This document shows, piece after piece, positions 1 to 6,968 of a stretch of 15,973 nt of DNA. The stretch covers positions 1 to 15,973 of the forward strand of contig JAIRVW010000158.1 of assembly GCA_031253705.1 (NCBI GenBank), given 5' to 3'. The DNA is from Brucellaceae bacterium (GTDB taxonomy: Bacteria; Pseudomonadota; Alphaproteobacteria; Rhizobiales; Rhizobiaceae). Numbering within the stretch: the first letter of the stretch is position 1; each line of letters starts with the position of its first letter. The notes below the pieces were generated by a model. The model saw only the letters and a list, made by a program, of their open reading frames with translations, made no database searches and had not been told where the DNA came from. The position numbers and the translations under genes are program-made.

Positions 1-1409
1 GCATTATATGTAACATTGGTGCCGTTGCCGCTTGCAGAGGCATCACCATATTCATGCTTGAGGCTGGCAGTACCGGTATTAATATTGCCGATAATGACAT
101 TATCGGTACCGCGTATATTGGTTGCATTCTGACTGGCGGTTAACTGGTTGGCGTAGGAATAATGTTCTATTTTGACATTACCAAATCCGTTACTGCCCGT
201 TTGAGAGGTACCATAACCGATTTTTACACCTGCCGCGCCGGAATTTACATCGCCGCGGATCGTGTTCTTATTGTCTTCGATATTTATCGTGTTGGAACTG
301 GCGGTTAAGGTATTGGTTTTTGTGTCAGCATTTGAACGTATATCCGCTGAAGTATAATTCCCGCCTTGCAACGCACCAAAATATTGCTGAATAGTCGCGG
401 AACCTGCACTCAGATCACCGCCGATATTATTCTCTCCGGAGTTGATACTGATGGTGTTTTGGCTGCTGACCAATGTGTTCTTTAACACTTTAGGGAAAAT
501 GCTTGCATTCGTGCTTGCTGCGGTGCCAGCCTGAACGGCCGCAACAGACTGATAAATACCGGCATCACCGGCACTTAAACCATCCTGCAATTTATTATTG
601 CTGCCATTGATTTCAATCGTGTTTTTGCTGGTAGTTAAGACACTGTCATTTAATTCAGGTTTTGCCTGTGCAAAATAAGAACTGCTGCTTCCGGCTGTCA
701 CCGTATCAAACACCTGTCTGGTGGTTGCTGTACCAGCCTTGAGGCGACCTTTTTTCATTTCTGAATTGTTGAGGTCGTATTGAATTTTATTGCCGTTTGC
801 GTCCAGCTTCAGTCCGCTCAGCTTGCTCTCGACATCACATTTGCCAAGTTTCTGGCAGTCGATTGACCCTACAACGTCGGTGTAGTGTGACAGGCCTGCA
901 TAAACATCGCCGCTGACGGTGCCGTTGAGAAATGTCAGAACATTGTCATTGGTTGCGGTGGTTTTTGTGCCCGTACCAAACAGACCGGAATAGCCCGCTA
1001 CCACAAAATCCGGAACCTGACCTGAGTTGTAGTTTATCGTTGCATTGGTGCCGGTCAGGATAGGGTCACCGTTGCCGTCACGGACGATGAAGCCAAACAA
1101 AGAACTGTCACCGATAATATTCTCGAAGTTACCGGAAATAGCATCGCTGCCTGTTAATAAGGCTGAACTTCCGTCGTAAATTTGCTGCGCATAGCTTTCC
1201 GCATTGAAGGCAAATAATAAAAAGCTGCTGGCGAGTAAGGTGTCTTTAAAAGAGCGAATGGAATATTTTCCCGGGCGAAATTTTGTGCCCTCATTTGCCT
1301 GATCTGCACTATGAATATTGAAAGATTTATACCTGTTTTCCTTTCTCACTAAGTTCACATTCATTAAGCCGGTTTCGCGATTTAACATGCTCTTATTGAT
1401 TTGGATCAT
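1..1409 (-). CDS. Autotransporter/adhesin-like repeat protein, N-terminal part (partial)
   Basis: An open frame of 469 codons runs from ATG at 1409 off the left edge with no stop. I translated it by hand and the codon count fits the coordinates exactly. A charged N-terminal extension of about 50 residues precedes a hydrophobic stretch (about 56-70) and a signal-peptidase-like site after ESYA (about residue 74), the layout of extended signal peptides in large type V secreted proteins. The mature part is rich in Asn, Thr, Ser and Gly. From about residue 253 it has imperfect modules of about 50-57 residues, each opening with a core like LTxSxNTIxI followed by NxIxGDxxAG (cores near 258-281, 312-336, 367-391 and 422-446). 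Such repeats usually fold as a beta-helix passenger; a C-terminal barrel would lie outside the window. TGGA about 8 nt upstream supports this start. ATGs at 1388 and 1364 are alternatives. Surface localisation is inferred; the ligand is unknown. Confidence 0.72.
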   Translation of the reverse strand, partial: MIQINKSMLNRETGLMNVNLVRKENRYKSFNIHSADQANEGTKFRPGKYSIRSFKDTLLASSFLLFAFNAESYAQQIYDGSSALLTGSDAISGNFENIIGDSSLFGFIVRDGNGDPILTGTNATINYNSGQVPDFVVAGYSGLFGTGTKTTATNDNVLTFLNGTVSGDVYAGLSHYTDVVGSIDCQKLGKCDVESKLSGLKLDANGNKIQYDLNNSEMKKGRLKAGTATTRQVFDTVTAGSSSSYFAQAKPELNDSVLTTSKNTIEINGSNNKLQDGLSAGDAGIYQSVAAVQAGTAASTNASIFPKVLKNTLVSSQNTISINSGENNIGGDLSAGSATIQQYFGALQGGNYTSADIRSNADTKTNTLTASSNTINIEDNKNTIRGDVNSGAAGVKIGYGTSQTGSNGFGNVKIEHYSYANQLTASQNATNIRGTDNVIIGNINTGTASLKHEYGDASASGNGTNVTYN

Positions 1410-1458
1410 TGTAAATTTCCAGTGTGCCAACTTAAAATATCTTCAGTTTCTCATGAAG

Positions 1459-1474
1459 CGATATTTGAATATCG
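1459..1474. repeat. Palindrome upstream of the adhesin gene
   Basis: CGATATT and AATATCG form a perfect 7-bp inverted repeat around a 2-nt centre, 50 bp upstream of the adhesin start. It could be an operator or a small leader hairpin. The surrounding 1410-1544 stretch is AT-rich and otherwise holds no gene that I can see. Confidence 0.4.
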
Positions 1475-1544
1475 TTTATAAGTAATATTGCATGTATGGC
1501 GCAGTCCGGATTTGTCCAGCTTTTAAATTTGTTTCAGTAATTAT

Positions 1545-1574
1545 ACTTTGGCACGGTATTTCCCGTGCCAAAGT
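1545..1574 (-). terminator. Terminator-like hairpin after the sod gene
   Basis: ACTTTGGCACGG and CCGTGCCAAAGT form a perfect 12-bp stem with a 6-nt loop, beginning 32 bp past the sod stop codon. Read on the minus strand it is followed by an AT-rich but not clearly U-rich stretch, so it may act as a terminator or as a 3' stabilising hairpin for the ahpC-sod transcript. It also separates that operon from the adhesin gene on the same strand. Confidence 0.65.
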
Positions 1575-1606
1575 CCGGCTATATTCAGTCTGTTAGGCCG
1601 AATTAT

Positions 1607-2209
1607 TCAGGCAATTGCTGCTTCAAAGCGCTGAGTTACCATCTCCCAGCTGACGAGATGGTCTAGGAAGGCATCGACATATTTCGGTCGCAGATTGCGA
1701 TAGTCGATATAGTAGGAATGCTCCCAGACATCGCAGGTCAGCAAGGCATGATGACCATCAGTGATCGGCGTATCGGCATTTCCGGTCTTGGTAATGGCGA
1801 GTTTTTCACCGTTAAAGACGAGCCATGCCCAGCCGCTGCCAAATTGTGCAATACAGGCTGCTTTGAACTCTTCCTTGAATTGCTCAAGAGAGCCGAAATC
1901 CTCGATCAGCTGCTTTTCAAGGTTGCCCGGCATCAGCCCGCCGCCATTTTGTTTCATACCCAGCCAGAAATGGCTGTGGTTCCAGTGCTGTCCGGCCTGA
2001 TTGAACAGGCCGCGTTGCTGCGGATTTTGCGCAGTTTTTTTGATGATCTCTTCCAGAGACAGATCACGGTAATCACTGTCTTTCAGCAGTTCATTCAGCT
2101 TGTCGACATAGGCCTTGTGATGCTTGCCGTGATGATATTCGAGCGTTTCGGAAGACATGAAAGGTGCGAGCGCATCCATTGCATAAGGTAAGTCTGGTAG
2201 ATTGAACAA
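1607..2209 (-). CDS. sodB: Superoxide dismutase, Fe type
   Basis: This enzyme dismutates superoxide to oxygen and hydrogen peroxide in the cytoplasm. The 200-residue protein is full length for the Fe/Mn family. Metal ligands align as His26 (in YHHGKHH), His78 (in QHWNHSHFW), Asp160 and His164 (in DVWEHSYYIDY). The Gln at 74 occupies the position typical of Fe enzymes, where Mn enzymes carry Gly and supply the Gln elsewhere, so Fe use is favoured; a cambialistic enzyme cannot be excluded. The start codon is TTG, supported by AAAGGA about 7 nt upstream and by family length. It is the last gene of a minus-strand operon behind the peroxiredoxin and the TPR-like gene (25-bp gap), so the peroxide made here has a scavenger encoded on the same transcript. 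A 12-bp hairpin follows the stop. Confidence 0.95.
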   Translation of the reverse strand: MFNLPDLPYAMDALAPFMSSETLEYHHGKHHKAYVDKLNELLKDSDYRDLSLEEIIKKTAQNPQQRGLFNQAGQHWNHSHFWLGMKQNGGGLMPGNLEKQLIEDFGSLEQFKEEFKAACIAQFGSGWAWLVFNGEKLAITKTGNADTPITDGHHALLTCDVWEHSYYIDYRNLRPKYVDAFLDHLVSWEMVTQRFEAAIA

Positions 2210-2234
2210 GTTTTGTTCCTTTAAATTCTGTCAG

Positions 2235-2792
2235 TCAGGATAAAATGGCAGGACGCTCATTCTGGCATTGCTCGCAATTGGCGGAATGCTGAACGATCTG
2301 ATAGATGCGGTAGGCCGTGTGGTTGGCTTGTTGCACCAGCCGCGTCATCTGCTCTGTGTCGGAGCCGTTACGCTGTAAAAAGTGGATCAGCACAGACAGG
2401 CTGTGTTTGAGATGCTGCATGCAGGAAATGCGCAATGGCAAGGCTGCTGAGGGTTCGTTTGCGGTTTTCAGCAAACGGTCATAGGCCTTGGTGTAAAAGT
2501 GCTCTGCATCTAAATTCATGCCTTTATTTTCAAATAGTTCAGCCAGATTGTGGCATGAAATATTATAAATAACCGGCAGGATTTCTTTGCTTTCAACTTG
2601 TTCTCTCTCGTTGAAAAGCATCTCAGCTTTTGCCAGTGCGTCACGATAAAGGGCTTCTGCCAGTGATGTCTGGCGCGCAGAATAGGCCTTGTTTGCCTTA
2701 TCTGTGAGCTGCTTCCATTCCTGATCACTCTGCACAGGATGATGTATTGCCGCAAAGCGCGGGGAACTTTCTGTCAGTGTTGCATAGGCCAT
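2235..2792 (-). CDS. TPR-like helical protein with C-terminal CxxC, between ahpC and sodB
   Basis: I do not recognise this 185-residue protein as a named family. It is predicted to be largely helical and has TPR-like helix pairs: AxxAYSARQTSLAEALYRDAL (about 33-53), NLAELFENKGMNLDAEHFY (about 82-100), then further helices to about 168. The Ala, Leu and Tyr spacing resembles TPR units. There is no signal peptide or membrane segment, so it should be cytoplasmic. The C-terminus carries NCEQCQ (Cys173, Cys176), a possible redox or metal-binding CxxC. AGGTG lies 6 nt before the ATG. It starts 11 bp after ahpC and ends 25 bp before sodB, so it is almost certainly co-transcribed. A role as partner or scaffold for one of these enzymes is inference from context. 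It is similar in size to AhpD but lacks the AhpD ExxxCxxCxxxH arrangement. Confidence 0.75.
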   Translation of the reverse strand: MAYATLTESSPRFAAIHHPVQSDQEWKQLTDKANKAYSARQTSLAEALYRDALAKAEMLFNEREQVESKEILPVIYNISCHNLAELFENKGMNLDAEHFYTKAYDRLLKTANEPSAALPLRISCMQHLKHSLSVLIHFLQRNGSDTEQMTRLVQQANHTAYRIYQIVQHSANCEQCQNERPAILS

Positions 2793-2803
2793 GATTGCAC
2801 CTT

Positions 2804-3343
2804 TTATGCCGCGTTTAAAACCGCATCACCTTTCTGCCAGTTGCAAGGGCAGAGTGCTTCTGTCTGCAATCCGTCAAGCACACGTAATACCTCCTGCGGA
2901 TTACGCCCAACGCTGAGATCATTCACAGACACAAAGCGGATGATGCCTTGCGGATCGGCAATGAAGGTTGCCCGCAGACAAACACCTTCGTGCTGGTGGA
3001 GAATGCCTAAAGCAGCGCTGAATTCGCGTTTGATATCTGACAGCATGGCAAAGGGCAGATCCTGCAGATCCGCATGATGCTGGCGCCATGCCAGATGCAC
3101 ATATTCGCTGTCAGTAGATACGCCGTAGATAACGGCATCACGCTCGTTAAAATCGCGGTTGAGTCTGGCAAAAGCAGCAATTTCAGTCGGGCAGACAAAG
3201 GTAAAGTCCTTCGGCCAGAAGAAGAAAATCTTCCATTTATCTGCATCGCTTGCATTGCTGATTTGTGCGAAATCATCCGTCTGATTACCGGAAATAACCG
3301 CTTTAAGATGAAAGTCGGGGAGGTAGTCACCTACAGTTAGCAT
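2804..3343 (-). CDS. ahpC: Alkyl hydroperoxide reductase AhpC, mycobacterial/rhizobial type
   Basis: This thiol peroxidase reduces H2O2, organic hydroperoxides and possibly peroxynitrite in the cytoplasm. The 179-residue 2-Cys peroxiredoxin has the peroxidatic Cys51 in FTFVCPTE, the active-site Arg in LRATFI (Arg124), and a C-terminal CPC (Cys165, Cys167) in EALCPCNWQKGD. That ending matches the two C-terminal cysteines of Mycobacterium tuberculosis AhpC, a type usually recharged by AhpD or thioredoxin-like proteins rather than AhpF. Neither ahpD nor ahpF is in the window. An extra Cys122 (GVCLRATF) sits next to the active-site strand. GAGGAAA lies about 8 nt upstream of the ATG. It is the first main gene of the operon, with a leader of about 200 nt that carries a Fur-like site. 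Confidence 0.93.
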   Translation of the reverse strand: MLTVGDYLPDFHLKAVISGNQTDDFAQISNASDADKWKIFFFWPKDFTFVCPTEIAAFARLNRDFNERDAVIYGVSTDSEYVHLAWRQHHADLQDLPFAMLSDIKREFSAALGILHQHEGVCLRATFIADPQGIIRFVSVNDLSVGRNPQEVLRVLDGLQTEALCPCNWQKGDAVLNAA

Positions 3344-3355
3344 AATTAAGTTTCC

Positions 3356-3514
3356 TCATTTGTCCGGACAGCATTGCGGAACTGATCGTCTTGTCCGGAA
3401 AGACGGCCGCACATTCAGGAAACCGGCCACGCAAACCGGCAGAGAGCAACACGGGGGCTTGTCGCAACAGTTCTGCCGGATGCGTGAACCGGATGGAGGA
3501 GAGTTCATATTCAT
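3356..3514 (-). CDS. Possible Cys-rich upstream ORF in the ahpC leader
   Basis: From ATG at 3514 an open frame of 52 codons ends in TGA at 3358-3356, overlapping the GAGG ribosome binding site of ahpC. The peptide has seven Cys, in CCDKPPCC, LPVC and QCCPDK, which is striking for its size. An in-frame TTG at 3544 would extend it to 62 residues. There is no good Shine-Dalgarno sequence before either start, and the opposite strand is also open here, so it may not be translated. If real, its position suggests a regulatory leader peptide whose translation affects ahpC initiation, as known for some Cys-rich upstream ORFs in other proteobacteria. The function is inference only. Confidence 0.25.
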   Translation of the reverse strand: MNMNSPPSGSRIRQNCCDKPPCCSLPVCVAGFLNVRPSFRTRRSVPQCCPDK

Positions 3515-3539
3515 TACAGCCAGATATGATGATTCTAGT

Positions 3540-3560
3540 TGCAAATGATTGTCAGTTGCA
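3540..3560. promoter_or_regulatory. Fur-family-like operator palindrome
   Basis: A 21-bp near-perfect palindrome reads TGCAA, n, TGA, nnn, TCA, n, TTGCA. The half TGCAAATGATT resembles Fur boxes of proteobacteria, and about 12 of 18 non-central positions of the classical 19-mer match. It lies directly downstream of, and shares one base with, the -10 element of the ahpC promoter, where a bound repressor would block RNA polymerase. Which Fur-family member (Fur, Mur, PerR, Zur) binds, if any, cannot be told from the sequence. Confidence 0.55.
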
Positions 3561-3588
3561 TCATTGGTCGGCTATAATTGAGTGTCAA
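3560..3588 (-). promoter_or_regulatory. Sigma70-type promoter of the ahpC-TPR-sodB operon
   Basis: On the minus strand a consensus -35 TTGACA (3588-3583) is followed, after an optimal 17-bp spacer, by AATGAT (3565-3560; 4 of 6 matches to TATAAT). Transcription would start near 3553 and give a leader of about 210 nt before ahpC. The rest of the 400-bp gap between luxR and ahpC (3589-3743) shows nothing I can name. Confidence 0.6.
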
Positions 3589-3743
3589 GTCTGTTATGAC
3601 AAAACCGGGATCTGTGCTTCGTGATGATACGTAGAGACAGGCTGCTATTTGAGGTTTTTGCGGGTACAAACGGTTTGTTTTCGGGGCAGTGCAGGCGATA
3701 TGCCGCAGTCAGTTCGCTCTGCATGGCTGTCAAATATTCAGGC

Positions 3744-4544
3744 TCACTGGTGTGAGAGATAATTGATAAAGAGCTGGAAGAGTTCCGTCTGACTGGAAAT
3801 AGACAGGCGCTTATAAATATTGGAACGGTGCAGCTTGGCCGTTCCCTCTGTAATATTCAAAATATTCGCAATAGAGACATTGCTGTGTCCGCGCAAAATC
3901 ATACGGGCAACATTGCGCTGTGTACCGGTCAGCTGATTTTGAAAGACATTGAGGAACATGGTTTCAACATCATCATCACCGGCAAGTGCAGGAACAAAAC
4001 CGGCAGGCTGCACCATTTTCCAATGTGCCTGCAGTGCTGCGCTGATGAGCGGCTCTGTTGCTTTCAGTCTTGCAATATCCGCGCCGGTAAAAGGGGATTG
4101 TCCCTGATTGCGCATCAGCGAATATGTGGCACTGACACCTTCACTCAGCGGTATAACAAAGCCGATTTCTTCGATCAGAACACCTGCCTCAGAAGATACG
4201 CAGGGGTGAATATCATGAGAAATTACAAAATCGGAGTGAAAGAAGCTGTCCGGTGCAAGCTCATCCATACGCCATAAACCGGCTTCGTGTCCGCTGATAC
4301 AGGCAACGTAAAAGGGATCAAGCAAATAGCCGCCGCGCATGTAAGAACTGAGCGCTTTGCGGGAGACCGCCTGACTGTAGCCGTCATGGATCAGATGAGG
4401 CTCTGCATTAAACCGGAAGGCAAAAATGCAGCTCATATCAAAGGCAGCAATATCCGCAATCAGCGCATCCAGCTGCGTGCCAAAGGCCTGCTCGCCAAAG
4501 GCATTGATGACAGCCGCAACTTTCGCAAAATCATGATCATGCAT
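3744..4544 (-). CDS. LuxR-family transcriptional regulator
   Basis: A DNA-binding regulator with a C-terminal LuxR/GerE helix-turn-helix at about 203-265 (LTGTQRNVARMILRGHSNVSIA, then EGTAKLHRSNIYKRL). The N-terminal region of about 180 residues contains YLLDPFY (about 74-80), seen in LuxR-type regulators with a GAF- or autoinducer-like sensor fold. It is not a response regulator: no receiver-domain signature is visible. I place the start at ATG 4544, with GGGGGG 5 nt upstream; a GTG at 4547 would be only 2 nt from that site. The gene is divergent from the SDR-oxidase-permease set, with a 215-bp shared region, so it most likely controls that set in response to its substrate. Sensing of an acyl-homoserine lactone cannot be excluded, but no synthase is present. 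(Residue numbers count from the GTG; subtract 1 for the ATG.). Confidence 0.85.
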   Translation of the reverse strand: MHDHDFAKVAAVINAFGEQAFGTQLDALIADIAAFDMSCIFAFRFNAEPHLIHDGYSQAVSRKALSSYMRGGYLLDPFYVACISGHEAGLWRMDELAPDSFFHSDFVISHDIHPCVSSEAGVLIEEIGFVIPLSEGVSATYSLMRNQGQSPFTGADIARLKATEPLISAALQAHWKMVQPAGFVPALAGDDDVETMFLNVFQNQLTGTQRNVARMILRGHSNVSIANILNITEGTAKLHRSNIYKRLSISSQTELFQLFINYLSHQ

Positions 4545-4759
4545 CACATCCCCCCGTCTGCCGGTTTTTGTCCCCGTTCCGGGTGTTCGTATAACTTTTA
4601 GTATATCGACGGAAAAAACTATTGCATTTAGCCTGTTTCCTCAATGCATAGCCCCCGTGAAAAACAGCGGGAACGTCAAAAAACAGGGGCAGCAGCTTTA
4701 ATTTTCATATGGAAGACAAAGGCAGATCACCTGATTTTGCCTGACGGGGAGGCATATCC
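4545..4759. promoter_or_regulatory. Divergent control region between luxR and the SDR gene
   Basis: This 215-bp region should hold both promoters and the regulator's site. On the minus strand TATACT (4605-4600) could be the luxR -10, about 55 bp before its start, but no good -35 accompanies it. An inverted repeat TGCATT (4623-4628) / AATGCA (4643-4648) with a 14-nt spacer is a possible operator. CCCG (4654-4657) and CGGG (4668-4671) form another small dyad. None is a recognisable lux box. A strong GGGGAGG (4746-4752) precedes the SDR start. Confidence 0.35.
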
Positions 4760-5527
4760 ATGGCGCAGCGTTTAGCCGGAAAAACTGCATTGATTACAGG
4801 CGGAGCAGGTGGGTGCGGGCTGGCTGCCTCGCAGTTATTTGCACGGGAGGGGGCAAAGGTCGGCATCCTTGATCTGCCCTCCAGTGATGGTGCCAAAGTT
4901 GCCGAAGATATTAACCGCAACGGTGGCTCAGCTTATTTTACAGCCTGTGATGTTTCCGATGCTGAACAGGTGCAAAATGCAGTGCAGGCCGTGACGCGGG
5001 AACTCGGTACTATCACTGTATTGATGAACCATGCGGGCATTCTTTCCGTGGGGCCGTTTCTTGAAACGAGTGAAACGGAATGGGATCGCATCATGGCTGT
5101 GAATGTGAAGAGTATGTTTCTGGTCACCAAGGCTGTTTTGCCCGGTATGATTGCTGCGGGGCATGGCAGTATCGTCTCAACCTCTTCGATCTCTGCCGTG
5201 GTCGGTACACCGATGGAAGTGCTTTACTGCACCAGTAAAGGTGCCTGCCATATGTTCGCCCGCGCCATTGCTGTGGAGTTTCGTGACCGCAATATCCGCT
5301 CCAATGCGATCTGCCCCGGTTTTATTGCAACAGCGCACGGGCAGCGTGAAATCAGGGATTTGAGCAAATTCGGCGTTGATGTCTCGGAAGATGCCATCAA
5401 AGCAGCACAGGGGCGGCTTTGCTCGCCGGAAGAAGTTGCGTCAGCGGCGTTGTTTCTGGCAAGCGATGATGCCGGTTTCGTCAATGGCGCACATCTCTTC
5501 GCGGATAATGCCTATACAGCCATATAA
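4760..5527 (+). CDS. Short-chain dehydrogenase/reductase (SDR), NAD-type
   Basis: A classical SDR oxidoreductase of 255 residues, the usual length. The cofactor motif TGGAGGCG is at 13-20. An Asp after the second strand (LDLP, Asp38) favours NAD(H) over NADP(H). DV at 64-65, NHAG at 90-93 (NAG is more usual) and Asn115 are present. The catalytic Ser143, Tyr156 and Lys160 (YCTSK) have correct spacing, and PG at 186-187 follows. It should be a soluble cytoplasmic enzyme that oxidises a hydroxyl or reduces a carbonyl on a small substrate, which the sequence does not identify. GGGGAGG lies 7 nt before the ATG. It is the first gene of the set divergent from luxR, 82 bp ahead of the FAD oxidase, which suggests successive oxidation steps on one compound. 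Confidence 0.9.
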   Translation: MAQRLAGKTALITGGAGGCGLAASQLFAREGAKVGILDLPSSDGAKVAEDINRNGGSAYFTACDVSDAEQVQNAVQAVTRELGTITVLMNHAGILSVGPFLETSETEWDRIMAVNVKSMFLVTKAVLPGMIAAGHGSIVSTSSISAVVGTPMEVLYCTSKGACHMFARAIAVEFRDRNIRSNAICPGFIATAHGQREIRDLSKFGVDVSEDAIKAAQGRLCSPEEVASAALFLASDDAGFVNGAHLFADNAYTAI

Positions 5528-5609
5528 CGCTACGAGTGATAAACGAAGATACAGCTTCTCAGTACCGACATAAAAACAACGGCGGGAAGCTCAAAATGGG
5601 AACAGAGAC

Positions 5610-6881
5610 ATGACAAGCACAAAACATGCCCTCAATCCGTCTGCACAATTTTCCGAAGGCGGACACTGGAGAAACTGGGTTGGCAACCAGTCCTGTATCA
5701 CGCGCTATACCGGTGCACCGACAAGCGATGATCAGCTCTCCGATATGGTGCGTTCTGCCACTTCTGAAGGGCTGAATGTGCGCTGTGCCGGTTCCGGCCA
5801 TTCCTTTACCCCCGTGGTCGGTACCAGTGGTCTTTTGCTCTCTCTTGCGCAGATGAAAGGTGTCAAAAATATTGACCGTGAAAAGAAGCGGGTGACAGCC
5901 GCCGCAGGCACGACAATTAATGAATTGGGGCGGGTGCTGAAGCAAAACGGCCTCTCTATGGTCAATCAGGGCGATATTGACAGTCAGGCACTGGCGGGGG
6001 CGCTGACCACCGGTACCCAGGGCACAGGCGCAAAGCTCGGTAATCTTGCTTCTTCGATTGTTGGTATGAAAATGGTGCAGCCGGACGGCAGTGTGCTGCA
6101 GGTGGATGAAACAACGCCTGACCTGTTGCAGGCATCGCGCGTTTCTGTCGGCACACTCGGTGTTATTTCAGAAATAACTTTGCAGCTGATGGATAGCTAT
6201 AATCTGCATGAGAAACTGTGGCGTGAAGATTTTGACGCCTGCATGGAAATGCATGACGATCTGGCCGCAAAACACCGCCATTTCAGTTTTTTCTGGTGCC
6301 CGACAGAGCGCAGCCGTCATTGCTATTGTCTGCCGGATACAGCTGCGACCTCTAAATCAGGACGCACCACTGATGTTTGTGAAATGAAAATCATGGACAT
6401 TACGGAAGAAGCGCCGATGGAAAGCGAATTTGAGAAAATCGCTTATAGTTCGGAAATCTATCCGATTGAATATATTCCGAACTTCCATGAGCTGGAATAT
6501 GCGGTGCCGGTTGCCCATGCAAAAGAGGCCGTCAGGGAAGTGCGCCGTTTGATGCTGGAGAAGCATCCTGATGCGATCTACCCGATCGAATATCGTTTTA
6601 CAGCCGGTGACGGCGCGTGGATCAGCCCGTTCTTTGAACAGGACAGTGTGACTATCTCGGTTTCCGGCGAACCTGGCAAAGATTACTGGCAATATCTGCG
6701 CGATGTGGATGCGATCCTGCGCGGTTATAAAGCGCGTCCGCATTGGGGGAAACTGCATTTTCTCACCGGTGATGATGTGACGGATATTTATCCGAAAGCC
6801 GGAGAATTTCGCGCTCTGCGCCGGAAACTCGATCCGGAGGGCTATTTCCTCAATGATCACCTGACGCAGTTGTTCAGGTAA
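5610..6881 (+). CDS. FAD-linked oxidase of the aldonolactone/alditol oxidase family
   Basis: A vanillyl-alcohol-oxidase-fold flavoenzyme of 423 residues. The N-terminal FAD domain has GSGHSF at 61-66, where His64 aligns with the residue that binds FAD covalently in alditol and gulonolactone oxidases, then GDIDSQALAGALTTGTQGTG (121-140) and SVGTLGVI (179-186). The C-terminal ALO domain has PIEYRF (325-330), placing Glu327 and Arg329 like the active-site pair of bacterial alditol oxidase, and HWGK (378-381) with Lys381. It ends in the usual FLNDHLTQLF. Relatives oxidise a terminal or lactone hydroxyl using O2 and release H2O2. No signal peptide is visible, so it should be cytoplasmic. GGGA lies about 9 nt before the ATG. 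It sits between the SDR and the EutH-type permease. The substrate is unknown; a polyol, sugar lactone or amino alcohol is possible. Confidence 0.88.
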   Translation: MTSTKHALNPSAQFSEGGHWRNWVGNQSCITRYTGAPTSDDQLSDMVRSATSEGLNVRCAGSGHSFTPVVGTSGLLLSLAQMKGVKNIDREKKRVTAAAGTTINELGRVLKQNGLSMVNQGDIDSQALAGALTTGTQGTGAKLGNLASSIVGMKMVQPDGSVLQVDETTPDLLQASRVSVGTLGVISEITLQLMDSYNLHEKLWREDFDACMEMHDDLAAKHRHFSFFWCPTERSRHCYCLPDTAATSKSGRTTDVCEMKIMDITEEAPMESEFEKIAYSSEIYPIEYIPNFHELEYAVPVAHAKEAVREVRRLMLEKHPDAIYPIEYRFTAGDGAWISPFFEQDSVTISVSGEPGKDYWQYLRDVDAILRGYKARPHWGKLHFLTGDDVTDIYPKAGEFRALRRKLDPEGYFLNDHLTQLFR

Positions 6882-6968
6882 CGCATAGCAAACTCAGGGC
6901 AGGCGGGAGGTTGCTTTCCCTGAGACACATAACAGGCCAATCAATGATAACCATAAGCGGGAACGAAA

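Noticed and set aside
1..900. CRISPR-like or tandem DNA repeats
   Set aside because: The recurrences are diverged coding repeats of an adhesin with no identical repeat-spacer pattern.
1718..2191. 157-codon open frame on the + strand
   Set aside because: Lies entirely antisense to the well-supported superoxide dismutase gene and shows no recognisable protein pattern.
3391..3624. 77-codon open frame on the + strand over the ahpC promoter
   Set aside because: No recognisable protein pattern; it crosses the promoter and operator region and is more simply chance.
6357..6860. 167-codon open frame on the minus strand
   Set aside because: Antisense to the FAD oxidase, whose motifs are intact throughout.
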